From: Malus domestica
Taxonomy: Eukaryota > Streptophyta > Magnoliopsida > Rosales > Rosaceae
Direction of reading: 5' to 3'
DNA: 64,000 bases
NCBI RefSeq assembly: GCF_042453785.1
Contig: NC_091665.1
Span: 6,335,501 to 6,399,500 of the forward strand
The translations under genes were made by a program, and so were the position numbers. This document shows, in pieces, positions 23,301 to 33,149 of this stretch. The notes beneath the pieces are model-generated. The model was not told the DNA's origin. It was given only the letters and a program-made list of their open reading frames with translations, and made no database searches. Each line of letters opens with the position of its first letter. The stretch's first letter is position 1.

Positions 23301-24716
23301 CGTTATGTGAAAAACTTAAAATGTGTGACATCATATTATTAAGTATATTATTAATCTAGAACAAAACAATAGTGTTCCTAGAGTATAAGCAAGTTTTTCT
23401 CATATTGGAAGCATCTATACTTGCATATATCCACCTAAGTTGGGGAAAAGAGCATCCACTTTTTCCCCGTACAATATTAACAATGAAGACGAAGAAAAAG
23501 GAATAATATTAGGCTGTTAGCTAATATATAGTACGCACCGTCACTGCCTTATTAAGTACGTATACAGTACTCATATAACAACTCGGTACTCCCTCATGGC
23601 CTTTGAAGAGACAGATGCTCTCTAATTAACAATGAAGACGAAGAAAAAGGAATAATATTAGGCTGTTAGCTAATATATAGTACGCACCGTCACTGTCTTA
23701 TTAAGTACATATACAGTACTCATATAACAACTCGGTACTCCCTCATGGCCTTTGAAAAGACAGATGCTCTCTAATTAAGGGAAATGGATCTCCGGATCCC
23801 TTCCTCCTAATTCATCAAATTAGGAAATCTGTACCGTTAAAATTTGATTAAACAACTACAAATAGAAGCTCATTTCAAAATTATAATAACTTCAGCCGTT
23901 GAATATTTACAATGTACCAACACGCAAAACATATTATACAGGTGGCAGTTTCTGCCAACCCAAATTTTATTTAGTATTTTAATTACTTTTGATGATGATC
24001 GCGCTTCAATCCGAATACAAATAATTTAGGTACCTCTAAAAGGTGTTCATTCGTTACTTATCAACGGTGGACGATGGATGCAGCAGTGGCTCCAATTAAT
24101 CTCTTGTATGTTCTACACACACCATAGGGTTGTAGATGCATTTGCTATCAAAAATAATAATAATAATAGTGAAAGCTAAGTCAGTGGGAAATTTAGTCCA
24201 ATTGCGAGCGTTGGAAAGTGATATGGGTAGGAGAAGTCTGGAAATTCAGAAGTCGAAACCCCGAAAGGACAAAGAATATCGAAAGCTAAAGATATTCATG
24301 GGAACGATATTGATATCAACGAGAATACATCCACAGAAAATAAATTAAATAAAATTAATGGATCCATTGATTGGTAAATTTTTAAATTACAAGATGGTAG
24401 ATAGCAGCCTACCACTGCAAACAGATACATACAACATACAGAAGAAAGAAAAAAATAAATAAAAAAACAAAAAGTAACACAGTAGGGAGCAGTAAGGCGG
24501 TGGAAGGAAGAAGAAATTAAGGGGGGCGTACCTCTCGCCGCTACAGAACTCGTAGAGCCTCCCCTTGGGGGAGAAGATGACAAGGCCGACGTCCACCCCG
24601 CAGAGCACGGACAGCTCACGTGCCTTCTTTATCAGCCCGGTTCTCCGCTTCGAAAACGTCACTTGCCGCCTGATCTTGTCGTCGATTCGCTTCAGCTGCA
24701 CCTTCCCTCGCCCCAT
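8376..24716 (-). CDS. Type II (MIKC) MADS-box transcription factor, FLC/MAF-like
   Basis: Seven exons on the minus strand give 244 residues: 24716-24532, 10808-10727, 10318-10248, 10178-10079, 9383-9342, 8749-8708 and 8588-8376. Exon lengths 185, 82, 71, 100, 42, 42 and 213 follow the MIKC pattern and all phases join. Residues 1-60 are the DNA-binding MADS domain ([11 protein letters not shown] start, FSKRR, LYEF end). The K-box spans about 113-174 with spaced leucines ([13 protein letters not shown], then [14 protein letters not shown]) for dimerisation. The C-terminal part has a six-threonine run and ends in a polar tail. Such proteins bind CArG boxes in the nucleus. The FLC/MAF-like label rests on the K-box wording and is tentative. 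The usual LCD in the MADS domain is LCG here. Intron 1 (24531-10809) is about 13.7 kb and packed with retrotransposons. The start is the ATG at 24716. Confidence 0.88.
10809..14157 (-). other. MADS intron 1, part without recognised elements
   Basis: AT-rich intronic sequence between exon 2 and the Cassandra array. A 31-base motif (ending GAATGTGAATATCCAATCTAAAT) occurs twice, near 11140 and 11205. Otherwise I see no gene and cannot assign a named element. Parts may be old LTR fragments. Confidence 0.45.
14163..15888 (+). mobile_element. Tandem Cassandra TRIM array with five LTRs
   Basis: Five LTRs begin TGTGACATCC or TGTAACATCC and end in GACA: 14163-14549, 14621-14904, 14976-15246, 15253-15535 and 15605-15888. 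Between them lie internal domains of about 70 bases with a primer-binding site (TGGTATCAGAGCC) right after the LTR and a polypurine tract (AAGGGGG-type plus TGGAT) right before the next. The third gap is only six bases. Each LTR carries a 5S rRNA-derived segment. This is the hallmark of Cassandra, a terminal-repeat retrotransposon in miniature with no coding capacity. A single 5-base duplication, GTTTG, flanks the array at 14158-14162 and 15889-15893. It lies in intron 1 of the MADS gene, in the opposite orientation to that gene. Confidence 0.9.
14262..14473 (+). repeat. Duplicated 5S-like module inside the first Cassandra LTR
   Basis: A 106-base segment covering most of the 5S rRNA-like sequence (GAAGTTAAGCGAG ... 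GGATGGGTGACCCACTGGG, downstream to GAGGGAATG) occurs twice in direct order, from 14262 and from 14368. This explains why LTR 1 is about 387 bases while the others are about 270-285. Confidence 0.85.
16002..16642 (+). mobile_element. Ty1/copia element, 5' LTR and gag start
   Basis: The LTR runs from TGTTGGGAAAGG at 16002 to ATCAACA at 16491. It is followed by a primer-binding site (ATAGTATCGAGAGC) and a gag frame starting at ATG 16527. That frame contains the copia gag signature [14 protein letters not shown] (about residues 12-25). The frame is cut at about 16642 by the inserted Ty3/gypsy element and resumes at 22638. The copia Gag N-terminal domain assembles virus-like particles around the element RNA. 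This copy is dead. Confidence 0.8.
16903..18195 (-). pseudogene. Gypsy integrase with chromodomain-like tail, broken
   Basis: The minus strand shows the HHCC zinc-binding module ([10 protein letters not shown] ... CQVCQKQK, 17990-18150). The core follows with [19 protein letters not shown] and a TEVVNR glutamate as the D-D-E residues (17640-17940). A C-terminal segment with [13 protein letters not shown] and [15 protein letters not shown] follows, the latter resembling the chromodomain of plant chromoviruses. Integrase inserts the DNA copy, and the chromodomain guides target choice. Stops at about 17495 and 17980 interrupt the frame. Confidence 0.8.
18199..19180 (-). pseudogene. Gypsy reverse transcriptase C-terminus and RNase H, broken
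   Basis: The frame at 18779-19159 holds only the end of the reverse transcriptase (thumb region, [21 protein letters not shown] and [15 protein letters not shown]). The palm with its catalytic YxDD motif is missing: only about 170 bases separate protease and this part. RNase H follows, with [12 protein letters not shown] near 18720-18760. The deletion of the polymerase core means this copy could not move by itself. Confidence 0.8.
19327..20362 (-). pseudogene. Gypsy gag C-terminus and aspartic protease, broken
   Basis: The gag part includes the conserved block [21 protein letters not shown] near 20150-20200 and a zinc-knuckle region near 19800-19850. In that knuckle the second cysteine is replaced by phenylalanine ([14 protein letters not shown]). 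Downstream, [11 protein letters not shown] (about 19580-19615) carries the DSG active-site triad of retroviral-type proteases. Frames shift between these parts. The gag packages RNA and the protease matures the polyprotein; here neither could be made whole. Confidence 0.75.
20370..21934 (-). mobile_element. Small non-autonomous LTR element nested in the gypsy gag
   Basis: Two related sequences of about 120 bases, 20370-20492 and 21814-21934, frame this element. On the minus strand both end GAGTACCTAACA, and the right copy is followed by a TTGGTATCAGC primer-binding site. The interior encodes only gag-like protein (21084-21810, then 20760-21087) with a proper zinc knuckle ([14 protein letters not shown]). 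No pol domains are present. It splits the larger element's gag between 20369 and 21935. Its gag resembles that of its host element, so it may depend on related elements for reverse transcription. Confidence 0.7.
20505..20740. repeat. GC-rich direct repeat inside the small LTR element
   Basis: Two copies of a roughly 115-base GC-rich unit lie side by side. Each contains GACCCGACGCCCA, TTTCACTCTTAAC, GGCGCACCCT, TTAAGGTAGCCC and TTTCCAGGT. Base composition differs sharply from the AT-rich surroundings. It lies next to the 3' LTR of the element. Confidence 0.75.
22638..23181 (+). mobile_element. Ty1/copia gag continuation joined to a truncated 3' LTR
   Basis: The copia gag frame interrupted at 16642 resumes here ([14 protein letters not shown] at about 22738-22780, then [17 protein letters not shown] and [12 protein letters not shown]), with stops and frameshifts. 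At about 22975 it passes straight into sequence matching the R/U5 part of the left LTR (CACACGAG, AAGTTCGCCGAAC, GTGGTGTGTTTGCTTTA, ATCAACAA), ending at 23181. Protease, integrase and reverse transcriptase are absent, so the element lost its pol region in a large internal deletion. Confidence 0.7.
23478..23779. repeat. 149-base tandem duplication
   Basis: AACAATGAAGACGAAG ... GACAGATGCTCTCTAATTAA occurs twice in direct order with a period of 149 bases (AATGAAGACG at 23482 and 23631). Only a few single-base differences are visible, so the duplication is young. It lies in MADS intron 1, close to exon 1. Confidence 0.9.
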
Positions 24717-24747
24717 CACTTGCTGCTCTCGCTTGATCTTAATTTCG

Positions 24748-24750
<3 letters not shown>

Positions 24751-24782
<32 letters not shown>
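24751..24782 (-). repeat. (CT)16 microsatellite in the MADS leader
   Basis: Uninterrupted TC repeat starting 34 bases upstream of the MADS start codon, so on the transcript it would be a GA-rich 5' UTR tract. GA/CT tracts in this position are common in plant leaders and can bind GAGA-type factors. Repeat length is likely to vary between cultivars. Confidence 0.8.
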
Positions 24783-24787
<5 letters not shown>

Positions 24788-24981
24788 TCCCTCTCTAGTT
24801 TCCGCCAGCGAAAGGTAAAACCTTAACCATAAGCCTACAAAAAGCAGCACCAGCGAATGCGAAAGAAAACCAAAGAAAAGAAACAAACAAACAAAAAAAT
24901 GAAAAAGGAAAGAGGGGTTTTTCACTTTTTTACCAAATTTCATGCCTCCGTCTGCTGAATATCGGCTGGATCTCTGGCCGC

Positions 24982-24987
24982 CACGTG
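24982..24987 (-). promoter_or_regulatory. G-box (CACGTG) upstream of the MADS gene
   Basis: A perfect palindromic CACGTG in the context GCCACGTGTGCC lies about 270 bases upstream of the MADS start codon. This core and flank match binding sites of bZIP and bHLH factors involved in ABA and light responses. Function is inferred from position and motif only. Confidence 0.4.
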
Positions 24988-25011
24988 TGCCTTCCTCCCG
25001 CGGTTAATCAT

Positions 25012-26405
25012 ATATTTTAACAGCTCGATTGATGGCGGTCATCACTGAGCCTAATTTCGAAAACATGGAAAATGTGACCGACCCCGCAGTCTTCTCCTCG
25101 ATCTATTTACTTCTTGAACTCGGGTGAGTCCACTCGTTTCAACTCAGTAAAGATATTTTGAATGAGGACAGTACTCGATGGGAAGAGAGAGATATAGTGG
25201 GAGAAGCAGAGGATAAATACTCTCAAAAATAAATGAGATTGTGCCGTTTCTGTTTATTGGTGAAATTTTTTTTTTTTTTTTTTTGAAAGCTGTTTATTGG
25301 TGAAAATAGGAAATGTACCAGGAACCAAAGAGGAAAGTTTTACTTTTGGTGCACACGTCAGCAAGGGAACTGGCAGGTGCTACTTGAGGATGCCAGCAGA
25401 GGAAATAGGATAATTTTCAGCGATTTTTCGGAACAAAATAAAGGTATTCTATTAGGACTTCTTCGACCGAAATGTTCAGAATGCCAAAATAGCCATAAAA
25501 TCGTCTCTAATTAAGGGTCATGTCAAAGGGTTCATGGGCTCTATTGGACAAAAAATAGTCAAGGGGCCAACCAGCCAACCCAAATGAGCCAGCGAGCCGG
25601 TCCCAGGGCGGGCTAGAATTCAAAAAACAACAATCAGTTAGCCGTTATTTTTTTTTTTTTTTTTTTGCAATTTTTTAAGCTGCATTTTAAATAGTCTAAC
25701 ATAAGCCAACATGACACGAGAAAGAAATAATCTCAGCTTATTAAGTTTTTTTTACTCTCTGCTTGATGCAGACTAAGATTAGTGTTTTTTTGTATTATTA
25801 GTACTAAGATGATGAAAGATAAATTGATTGTCACCTAATTATTCTCAAATTTGAACTTAAAACATTTTATTTACAATAAAAGTTTTTAGTATTTTTTTCA
25901 AACTATTCTTAGTCTAATCAATTAACGCCCTTTGTGTTCTATTAATTTTCACTATTTTTTGTTCTTATTTTTTCACTTTGATTCCAAAATTAGGAGTAAC
26001 TCAAATTTCTTTATTTATTTTCTATTAATAAGAATTACTAAATTAGCAATATCTTGTCTTGATGTTAAGGGTAAGTAGCAGTTCACTTTTGCTTTTGTCC
26101 CATCAACTCACGTCCACGGTCCACATATTTTCCATAATTACGTATATCAAATTTTATGGAATTTATCCTGTTTTGGAATTAGCGGTTCTTTGTAATACGT
26201 CCCTATCGGTAGGGGTGGAACACCCACTAGATCCTTTTTAGATTCTCTTTTTGAAGATCTTGAAAATTCGTAAATTATGTGCATTTATTATATATCGTAC
26301 AATCATTTTTTATCAAGTATTATTTATGTTTAATTTTAAATAAAAAAATTTAAAATGATTTATAACCTTACGATGTACGATAAACAGACATGATTCACGA
26401 ATTTC
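25012..26405. repeat. Segmental tandem duplication, copy 1
   Basis: This copy starts with TTTTAACAGCTCGATTGATG and is collinear with 26519-27905 over nearly its full length, at an offset of about 1.5 kb. Shared blocks include AACATGGAAAATGTGACCGACCCCGC, GGAAATGTACCAGGAACCAAAG and AATTACGTATATCAAATTTTATGG. This copy carries an extra T-run with a local repeat near 25265-25300. Its far end holds a foldback MITE-like sequence (about 26229-26405). It lies upstream of the MADS promoter. No coding potential was recognised. Confidence 0.85.
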
Positions 26406-26518
26406 CAAATTCATATAAAAATGATCTGACGAGGATCCAGATTCGTGGGAACACACCGCCCTTTTTATTTTAGTACAACAATATATTTTACACTAAAATC
26501 ATCTTTCACTTATATAAC

Positions 26519-27905
26519 TATTTTAACAGCTCGATTGATGACGGTCATCACCTAGCCTAATTTCGAAAACATGGAAAATGTGACCGACCCCGCGGTCTTC
26601 TCCTCTTCTATCTATTTGCTTGTTGAACTCGGGTGAGTCAACTCGTTTTAACTCAATTAAGATACTTTGAATGAGGACAGTACTTGATGGAAAGAGAGAG
26701 ATATAATGGGAGAAGCAGAGGATAAATACTCTCAAAAATAAATAGGATTGTGCCGTTTTTGTTTATTGGTGAAAATAGGAAATGTACCAGGAACCAAAGA
26801 GGAAAGTTTCACTTTTGGTGCACGCGTCAGCAAGGGAACTGGCAGGTGCTACTTGAGGAAGCCAGCAGAGGAAATAGGATGATTTTCAGCGATTTTTCGG
26901 AACAAAATAAAGGTATTCTATTAAGCCTTCTTCAACCGAAAGGTCCAGAAAATCGAAAATAATCCTAAAATCATCTCTAACCGAGGTTCAGACCAAAGAA
27001 CTCATGGGCCCCAGTGGATAAAAAGGGGCCAAAGGGCCAATCAGGCGGCCCACATGAGCCAGCCAGCAGATTCTGGGCTGAGCTGGAATTCAAAAAGCAA
27101 CAGTCAGCTAGCTAATGTTAGCTAGACGATATTTTTTATTTTTTATTTTTTTTACAGTTTTTTAAGCCGCATTTTAAATAGTCTAACATAAGCCAACATG
27201 ACACAAGAAAGAAATAATCTCAGCTTATTAAGTTTTTTTTACTCTCTGCTTGATGCAGACTAAGATTAGTGTTTTTTTGTATTATTAGTACTAAGATGAT
27301 GAAAGATAAATTGATTGTCACCTGGTTATTCTCAAATTTGAACTTAAAACATTTTATATACAAATAAAAGTTTTCAGTATTTTTTTCAAACTATTCTTAG
27401 TCTGATCAATTAAACCCCCTTGTGTTCTATTAATTTTCACTATTTTTTGTTCTTATTTTTTCACTTTGATTCCAAAATTAGGAGTAACTCAAATTTCTTT
27501 ATTTATTTTCTATTAATAATAATTACTAAATTAGCGATATCCTGTCTTGACGTTAAGGGTAAGCAGCAGGTCACTTTTGCTTTTGTCGCATCAAATCACG
27601 TCCACGGTCCATATATTTTCCATAATTACGTATATCAAATTTTATGGAATTTCTCCTGTTTTGGAATTGGCGGTTCGCTCACAGACCAGCATTCCTAATA
27701 CATCCCTATCGGCAGAGGTGGAACACCCATCAGATCCTTTTCAGATTTTCTTTTTGAAGATCTTGAAAATTCGTAAATTGTTTACATTCATCATATATCG
27801 TACGATCATTTTTTATCAGGTACTGTTTGTGTTTAATTTTAAATTAAAAAATTTTAAATGATTTATAACTGTACAATTTACGATGAACTGTCACGATTCA
27901 TGAAT
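26519..27905. repeat. Segmental tandem duplication, copy 2
   Basis: Second copy of the 1.4 kb segment at 25012-26405. Differences are scattered substitutions, small indels and a short GCTAGCTAATGTTAGCTAGAC insertion near 27107. About 115 bases of unrelated AT-rich sequence (26406-26518) separate the copies. The distal MITE-like part is at about 27735-27905. Confidence 0.85.
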
Positions 27906-28591
27906 TTTCAGGATCCTCATAAATTATCATCTCCAGCCTTGACTTGTAACCTATTTTTCCCCTTCTATTCCCCTCCCCCCAAAAAAATCCAACACAACCC
28001 AATCTTAAAATTGGACTTAAAACCTAAAACCTAAAACAAAGCCAGATTTAGCCCAGGATTAGTGGAGCTGACCCATCATATATGTATATTTTATTTTGTT
28101 TTATATTTACAAGTTCATTAAATCCAACGATTAAGATCTAATTTGATGAAATTCAACGGTAAAAACAAAAATTTAACGGTCCAAATTTAAATCTAACGGC
28201 TAAGGTAATTAATAAAAATCTTTTATGTGTTTCATATTCTTTCATAGTGTTTAAGAAGTTTCACGGTGTCAGTTAGTGATTTTTCAGTATTTGTCAGAAT
28301 CTAAATATTTTTAGGTTAAAATGTTCATAAAATTAAATTATGATAATCTACATAGTTTTCTTTTAAAAAAGTTACTTTAAGAAAAAAATTAGTCTAAATT
28401 CATTCTTTAATATTATGGGGCTAAAATTTTAGGCTAAAAGGGTTGGAGCAAAAAAGCTATTTCTGGGTTAAAACCTAAATTTTATGGGCTAAAAATTTTA
28501 GGTTTTAGGCCAAGGGGGAGTTCGGCTAAACTACACAATGGGCAACCTAATTTGCTATCTAATTTGTTATTTACAAGATTCGAACCTAAGA
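27906..28591. other. AT-rich spacer
   Basis: No gene seen. Short inverted, degenerate runs around CTAAAATTTTAGG (28440-28510) resemble ends of small MITEs related to the Harbinger derivative at 55911-57254, but I cannot set boundaries. Confidence 0.35.
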
Positions 28592-28596
28592 CCTCT

Positions 28597-29433
28597 TGAC
28601 ACACCCAGACCCGGAATGTCCACCTGGACACCCGAATCGCAATGTGCTGGTCAATACCTGGAAGGTGATGAAGCCATAAAGTGTAGTGATGTGAAAAATG
28701 TGAATAAATTAAAACCTAAAAGTGACTAATTTAGAGTGCACATGTGAGCTGGATTGAACCCATATCACACAAGTGATGTCATAGCATAGATAAATTGCAG
28801 TAAAAGAAGAGGAAAGACATTTATACCGAAATGAGAAGTCTCCTACATGATAGCTTTTACCAGCAATCCTCTTTGTCACGAAACCTCTGTCACTAAAATC
28901 CTGGAGAGGCAAAAAACAAGGGTGAGTGAGCTTGAAAATAAAGTTTTGTAAAACCTTTTCGAAAAGTGTAACCCCTCGCTGTAAAACATGTATATGGTTG
29001 TCCAAAAATACTATAATAAATCAATGCTCATTAATTTATGTAGGCACACAAGTCCGCTGCAGAGATATTCAAACAATGGAACAGGCTGGGTGTAGGTTTT
29101 ACATTCTAGTACTACATCACGTGAGTTGCGCTAGTCACATCACATATGAGTCCAACACATCACACAAAATGACATACTAGCACCTAACTCTGAATGTAAA
29201 CGGTGCATGTGAACTACGCGTAAAGCTAGTCCTTAGCCCATGACAGTACAAATAACTAAAAGACACTGTGAAAAATGTAATAATGAGCAGATCTTAAAAC
29301 GCAAGGATGTCATGCCACAAGTTTATGCTCACAAATAATATTAAAAAACATAAAGTGTATGAAAAGTCTATTTGTAAAGCTAAACATGACATGTCACATC
29401 ATAGTATATAAAAGTAGTTGTTGGGAAAATCAC

Positions 29434-29495
<62 letters not shown>

Positions 29496-31504
29496 GTAAA
29501 AACAAAAAGACCCACTCACAAGTACTTGCAATGTCACATCCTTTCAAGCTAAGAAAGCCGAAGTCTTCGATAGTGATTACACCTAAGCATAATATTGGGT
29601 CCCGTCAATAAAACTCAACTAAAATGATTTAATTTGGAAAAACGGACAGCGGATTCGGAATCAACACGTCGAAATACACTAAGAGGGGTCCCGGGCAAAT
29701 TTTGTAAAAAGTCAACGGTCAACCCTAAAAGTCAACCATGCCACACAGTAGTCAACTACATTAAAACTTTGAAATTTCACTAGATGTCAAAATGAACTCA
29801 GGGCGTCGAAATTAGCCTAGAAGGGTTTTCAAGAAAATTTCAAAAAAAAGTCAACACAAGGAATATTCTAGAATTTATTTGGAATTTAGGCTAGGACGCA
29901 CCTGGGTTTTAGTAGGTTCTAGGTTTGGACTTAGGCCTTTTTTCATACTGGGTCTGGTTGACCCGATTGGCCTCGTGGGTTGCCCTAAAGGTTTTGACCG
30001 GGTCAAATCTGGCCCACGAATATGGGTTTTGGGCTTCTTCTAATTTTTTTAAACGAGTCGGGCTGACCCGATCCCTATCGCTGGTCCAGTCACCGGTTTC
30101 TAGGTTGGTTTGGCCGGGATAAATTCCTAAGCTCTGATTAGCTTTGAATCATAACCATTTTTCACACTCTACCTATCAAAATGAAGCTTAAGAGAAAAGG
30201 AAGAGGAATGTACCAACATAAGGTCTTGTAGTGGCTGGAGTTAGCCGGAAAACTGCCTGCAAGTGCAGAGTTTCTTGCCGAAAACTGGAGAAAACCCTAG
30301 AAATCGGTTAAGGGTTACCGAGTTCGATTTCGATGCATTTCCAAGTGAAAAACACATTTAATCTCAAAATAAGGTTTAGATTCATACCCAAACAAAATTT
30401 CATAGGGGAAGAGGTTGAATCCACCTCGGATTCAATTGAAATTGGCCGAGTTCGTCGCCGGAACCGGACATGCATGCACAAAGGATGACAGGGGTTAAAA
30501 ACCCTTCATTCGAATTCTAATTTCACCAAACCACACCCCCAGAACACAGATTCAATCAAGTCTATGAGGAATGGAGTTAGAAACCTCACCTGAGTTCGAA
30601 AATGAACTCGGAGAACCTGGGTTCTTCAGTTCAGTCCTCTCCCAGCAACCTATCACACATGCAAGGGCGTCATCGTGATCCTCATGTCACGAGGATGCAG
30701 AAAATGGTAGTTTGGGGTTAGATTATTTAAAGGGGAATGGTGGTTGTGGGTGGTGGTTCTCGGTGAGTTAGAGAGAGTGAGGGTGAGTTGCATAGAGACT
30801 TAGTGCAAAGAGAAGGAAAGTGTCAAGAGTTAGAGAGAGAGGGAATGATTTCAGGAATTGGGAGGGAGAGCATTGGGAGAGATGAGAATGGAAGAGAGAA
30901 ATGATGGTTCAGAAACTTGCCGGATTGGGCGAGATGTGATAGTGGGGTGCCTTCGGGGTTTCTGTACAAAACAGAGAAGGGAGAGTTGCAGAGGTTAAGG
31001 GAGAGAGAAAGAGAGAAAAAGAAAGAGAAAAAGAGAGTCACGTGTGAGGAAAGGGTGAGTGGAAATAGTGGGATGAAAATGATGGGTCTAGTTGATCAGA
31101 TGGGTGGAGTGCGAGAGCGGTAATGGTGCACAGGAAGAAGAAGCACATGGAAGAGGAAGTGGAAAGAAAACATAATTAAAAATAGAGGAAGGAATACAAA
31201 CGGGTGATTAAAATAGCAAAAATCTGCTGTAATTCATGGAAAATCACGGGATGGGATTTCAAATCCCAAATTAAAAAGTGATTAAAATAGCAAAAAACTG
31301 CTACAATGCATATAAACTCTGAATCGGGTTTCGTTTGCAACTTCGAAAAAAATGAGTACTATTCGAAAATAGTAAAATAAGAGTAGAAAGGTGAATAGAA
31401 AATTGAGGTCCACGTGGAAGGCCTACATGGCATCTCAAGGGCATTTTGATAATTTCGCTGCTACAAATAATAAAATACGATAAACCTTGGGACATGATGT
31501 AACA
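28597..31504. mobile_element. 2.9 kb solo LTR-like element with TSD
   Basis: The element starts TGACACACCC and ends GATGTAACA, giving TG...CA termini. It is flanked by the 5-base direct repeat CCTCT (28592-28596 and 31505-31509). It has no gag or pol similarity. It contains a (TA)27 tract at 29441-29494 and a CT/GA-rich leader-like zone at 30770-31060. A single long terminal-repeat-like unit bounded by a 5-base TSD is best explained as a solo LTR left by recombination between two long LTRs, or as a large non-coding LTR derivative. Orientation is not certain. Confidence 0.7.
29441..29494. repeat. (TA)27 microsatellite
   Basis: Perfect alternating TA run of 54 bases inside the solo LTR-like element. 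Confidence 0.9.
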
Positions 31505-31509
31505 CCTCT

Positions 31510-32627
31510 CACTTACAAGTGAAAATGAATATCACTATATCGTAGTACTGAGTGGCCTTTAGGGAACACACCCCCTTCAAACAATTATTTGCCGCGGAAG
31601 AGAATGTTATATTTTTATCGACTGTTTCTTGATAATTATTGGAAGAAAAACGTAGAAAAGAAATGGAAGCAACTAATACTATTACCTAGCTATGAAGCTT
31701 TAAAAATTTTAAAATTATCTTGTGTTTAGTATAAATATATTGCCCAAAATTTTATTTTGGTTCTCTTTCTTTAGTTTTGTTAACAAAGTTAATTTGGTAT
31801 TTTCGACCTATTTTTGTTGACAAAGAGAGATTTGTTATATGTAGTTTAGATAAGTAGCTATAGGGATATATCAACCGACGATGAGACGAGCATTTGAATG
31901 GTTGGATTATTATAAAATTTAGCTGCCTAATGCAGGAATTTATTGTAAAAGTTTCAAGGTGTTAAGGTGACTTCCTTTCCTATCGCCACAGGCCCAAAGG
32001 AACACTCGTCCAAAGGAAGAAAGGCCAATGCTCAACAAGATTAAGAAGGATGACCCCGAGCGCTCTAAGCAATTGCTCAGCAGTTTGGATTGCCTGTCAT
32101 GAAGGAAGCCAAATGCTTCCTCATTAAGTATTTTTCAATAGTTGGGAACAAGTTGGGACACTAATAACTTTATAGCACAAAATCCTAGGGACACAGGGAA
32201 AAACTTACTCAAACATCAACTCCAAGCCATATGACGACTATCGAAGAGAACATAATTGTGTGAGCATGTAACTGGACCTAGACGGATGTCTCTTTGCTCC
32301 CACACATCGGCTAAAGAACGGAGGGGCAACTAACAAGTCAAGTATATGTGTTATGCGCATTAGATGCAAAGGTTGAAAGACTTGAGCCCAGAGACTTGGG
32401 TCATGGATGGCTTATATAAGGAAGATGAGTACTCCTTAAAAAGGGTCGGACGAGTTTAGAGAGAAATGTGTGAAAGTAGAGTGTTATTTGTAATCCACTA
32501 TGTTCACATGGTCATACCATCTAGGGTGCACTCACAGAGTCGAGTTCTATAATACCAAAGAAAATCACGAGCAAATTTAGTCTCCTTAATATTACCCGTT
32601 TGTTGATGTGACAAACTTACTGGACCT
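31510..32627. other. Spacer with an LTR-like fragment
   Basis: Sequence from about 31980 to 32600 has LTR features: a TATA box in CTTATATAAGG at about 32411, a leader-like stretch (GAGTTTAGAGAGAAATG, near 32452) and codon-like text upstream. No termini or TSD could be found. The rest is AT-rich spacer. Confidence 0.35.
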
Positions 32628-32634
32628 ACAAATA

Positions 32635-32831
32635 AAAGAGAATCCGATCCGGAACTCTCCCATCAAAGGCCCAAGATTAAAGATCCAGACCGTTGAAATT
32701 TGATCCAACGGCTACAATTATTATAACTTTTAGAGAGACCTCCTGTTTGTAGCCGTTGGATCAAATTTCAACTACCCGAATCACTTGATCCTAGGACTTT
32801 GATGGAAGAGATCCGGACCGGATCCTCTTCC
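32635..32831. mobile_element. Foldback MITE
   Basis: A 197-base palindrome-like element. The left arm contains AGAATCCGATCCGGA and GACCGTTGAAATTTGATCCAACGGCTACAA. The right arm is its imperfect reverse complement, ending TCCGGACCGGATCCTCTT. The 7-base repeat ACAAATA flanks it (32628-32634 and 32832-32838). It lies about 320 bases upstream of the B3 gene start. It has no coding capacity. Confidence 0.7.
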
Positions 32832-33087
32832 ACAAATATGTGATTGAATGCCACTGTTTCCTCAGAAAAATATGTTACTAAAAAGTTGTTAAGCCTACAA
32901 CAAAAGCAATAATAGTCCAAATGAAGAATGGGCCAGACTGAATTTGGGCCAAGAAAACCCAAATACAACCCATTTAAATGCCCACGTTTGCACAAGGCAG
33001 GCGGGGAAACCGAAAATCTGAAAGGCAAGTCATTTCTCCAGGCTTTGTAGCAGAGCAAATGAGTGCTTTCCGTGATCGACAAGAGTG

Positions 33088-33090
<3 letters not shown>

Positions 33091-33123
<33 letters not shown>
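33091..33123 (+). repeat. (GA)n microsatellite in the B3 gene leader
   Basis: Uninterrupted GA repeat ending 27 bases before the B3 start codon, hence in its 5' UTR. Confidence 0.85.
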
Positions 33124-33125
<2 letters not shown>

Positions 33126-33149
33126 TCAAATCAATTACGAAAGCAAAAG

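Noticed and set aside
24717-24719. GTG as upstream start of the MADS protein
   Set aside because: The ATG at 24716 gives the family-typical MGRGKV start; plant genes rarely use GTG.
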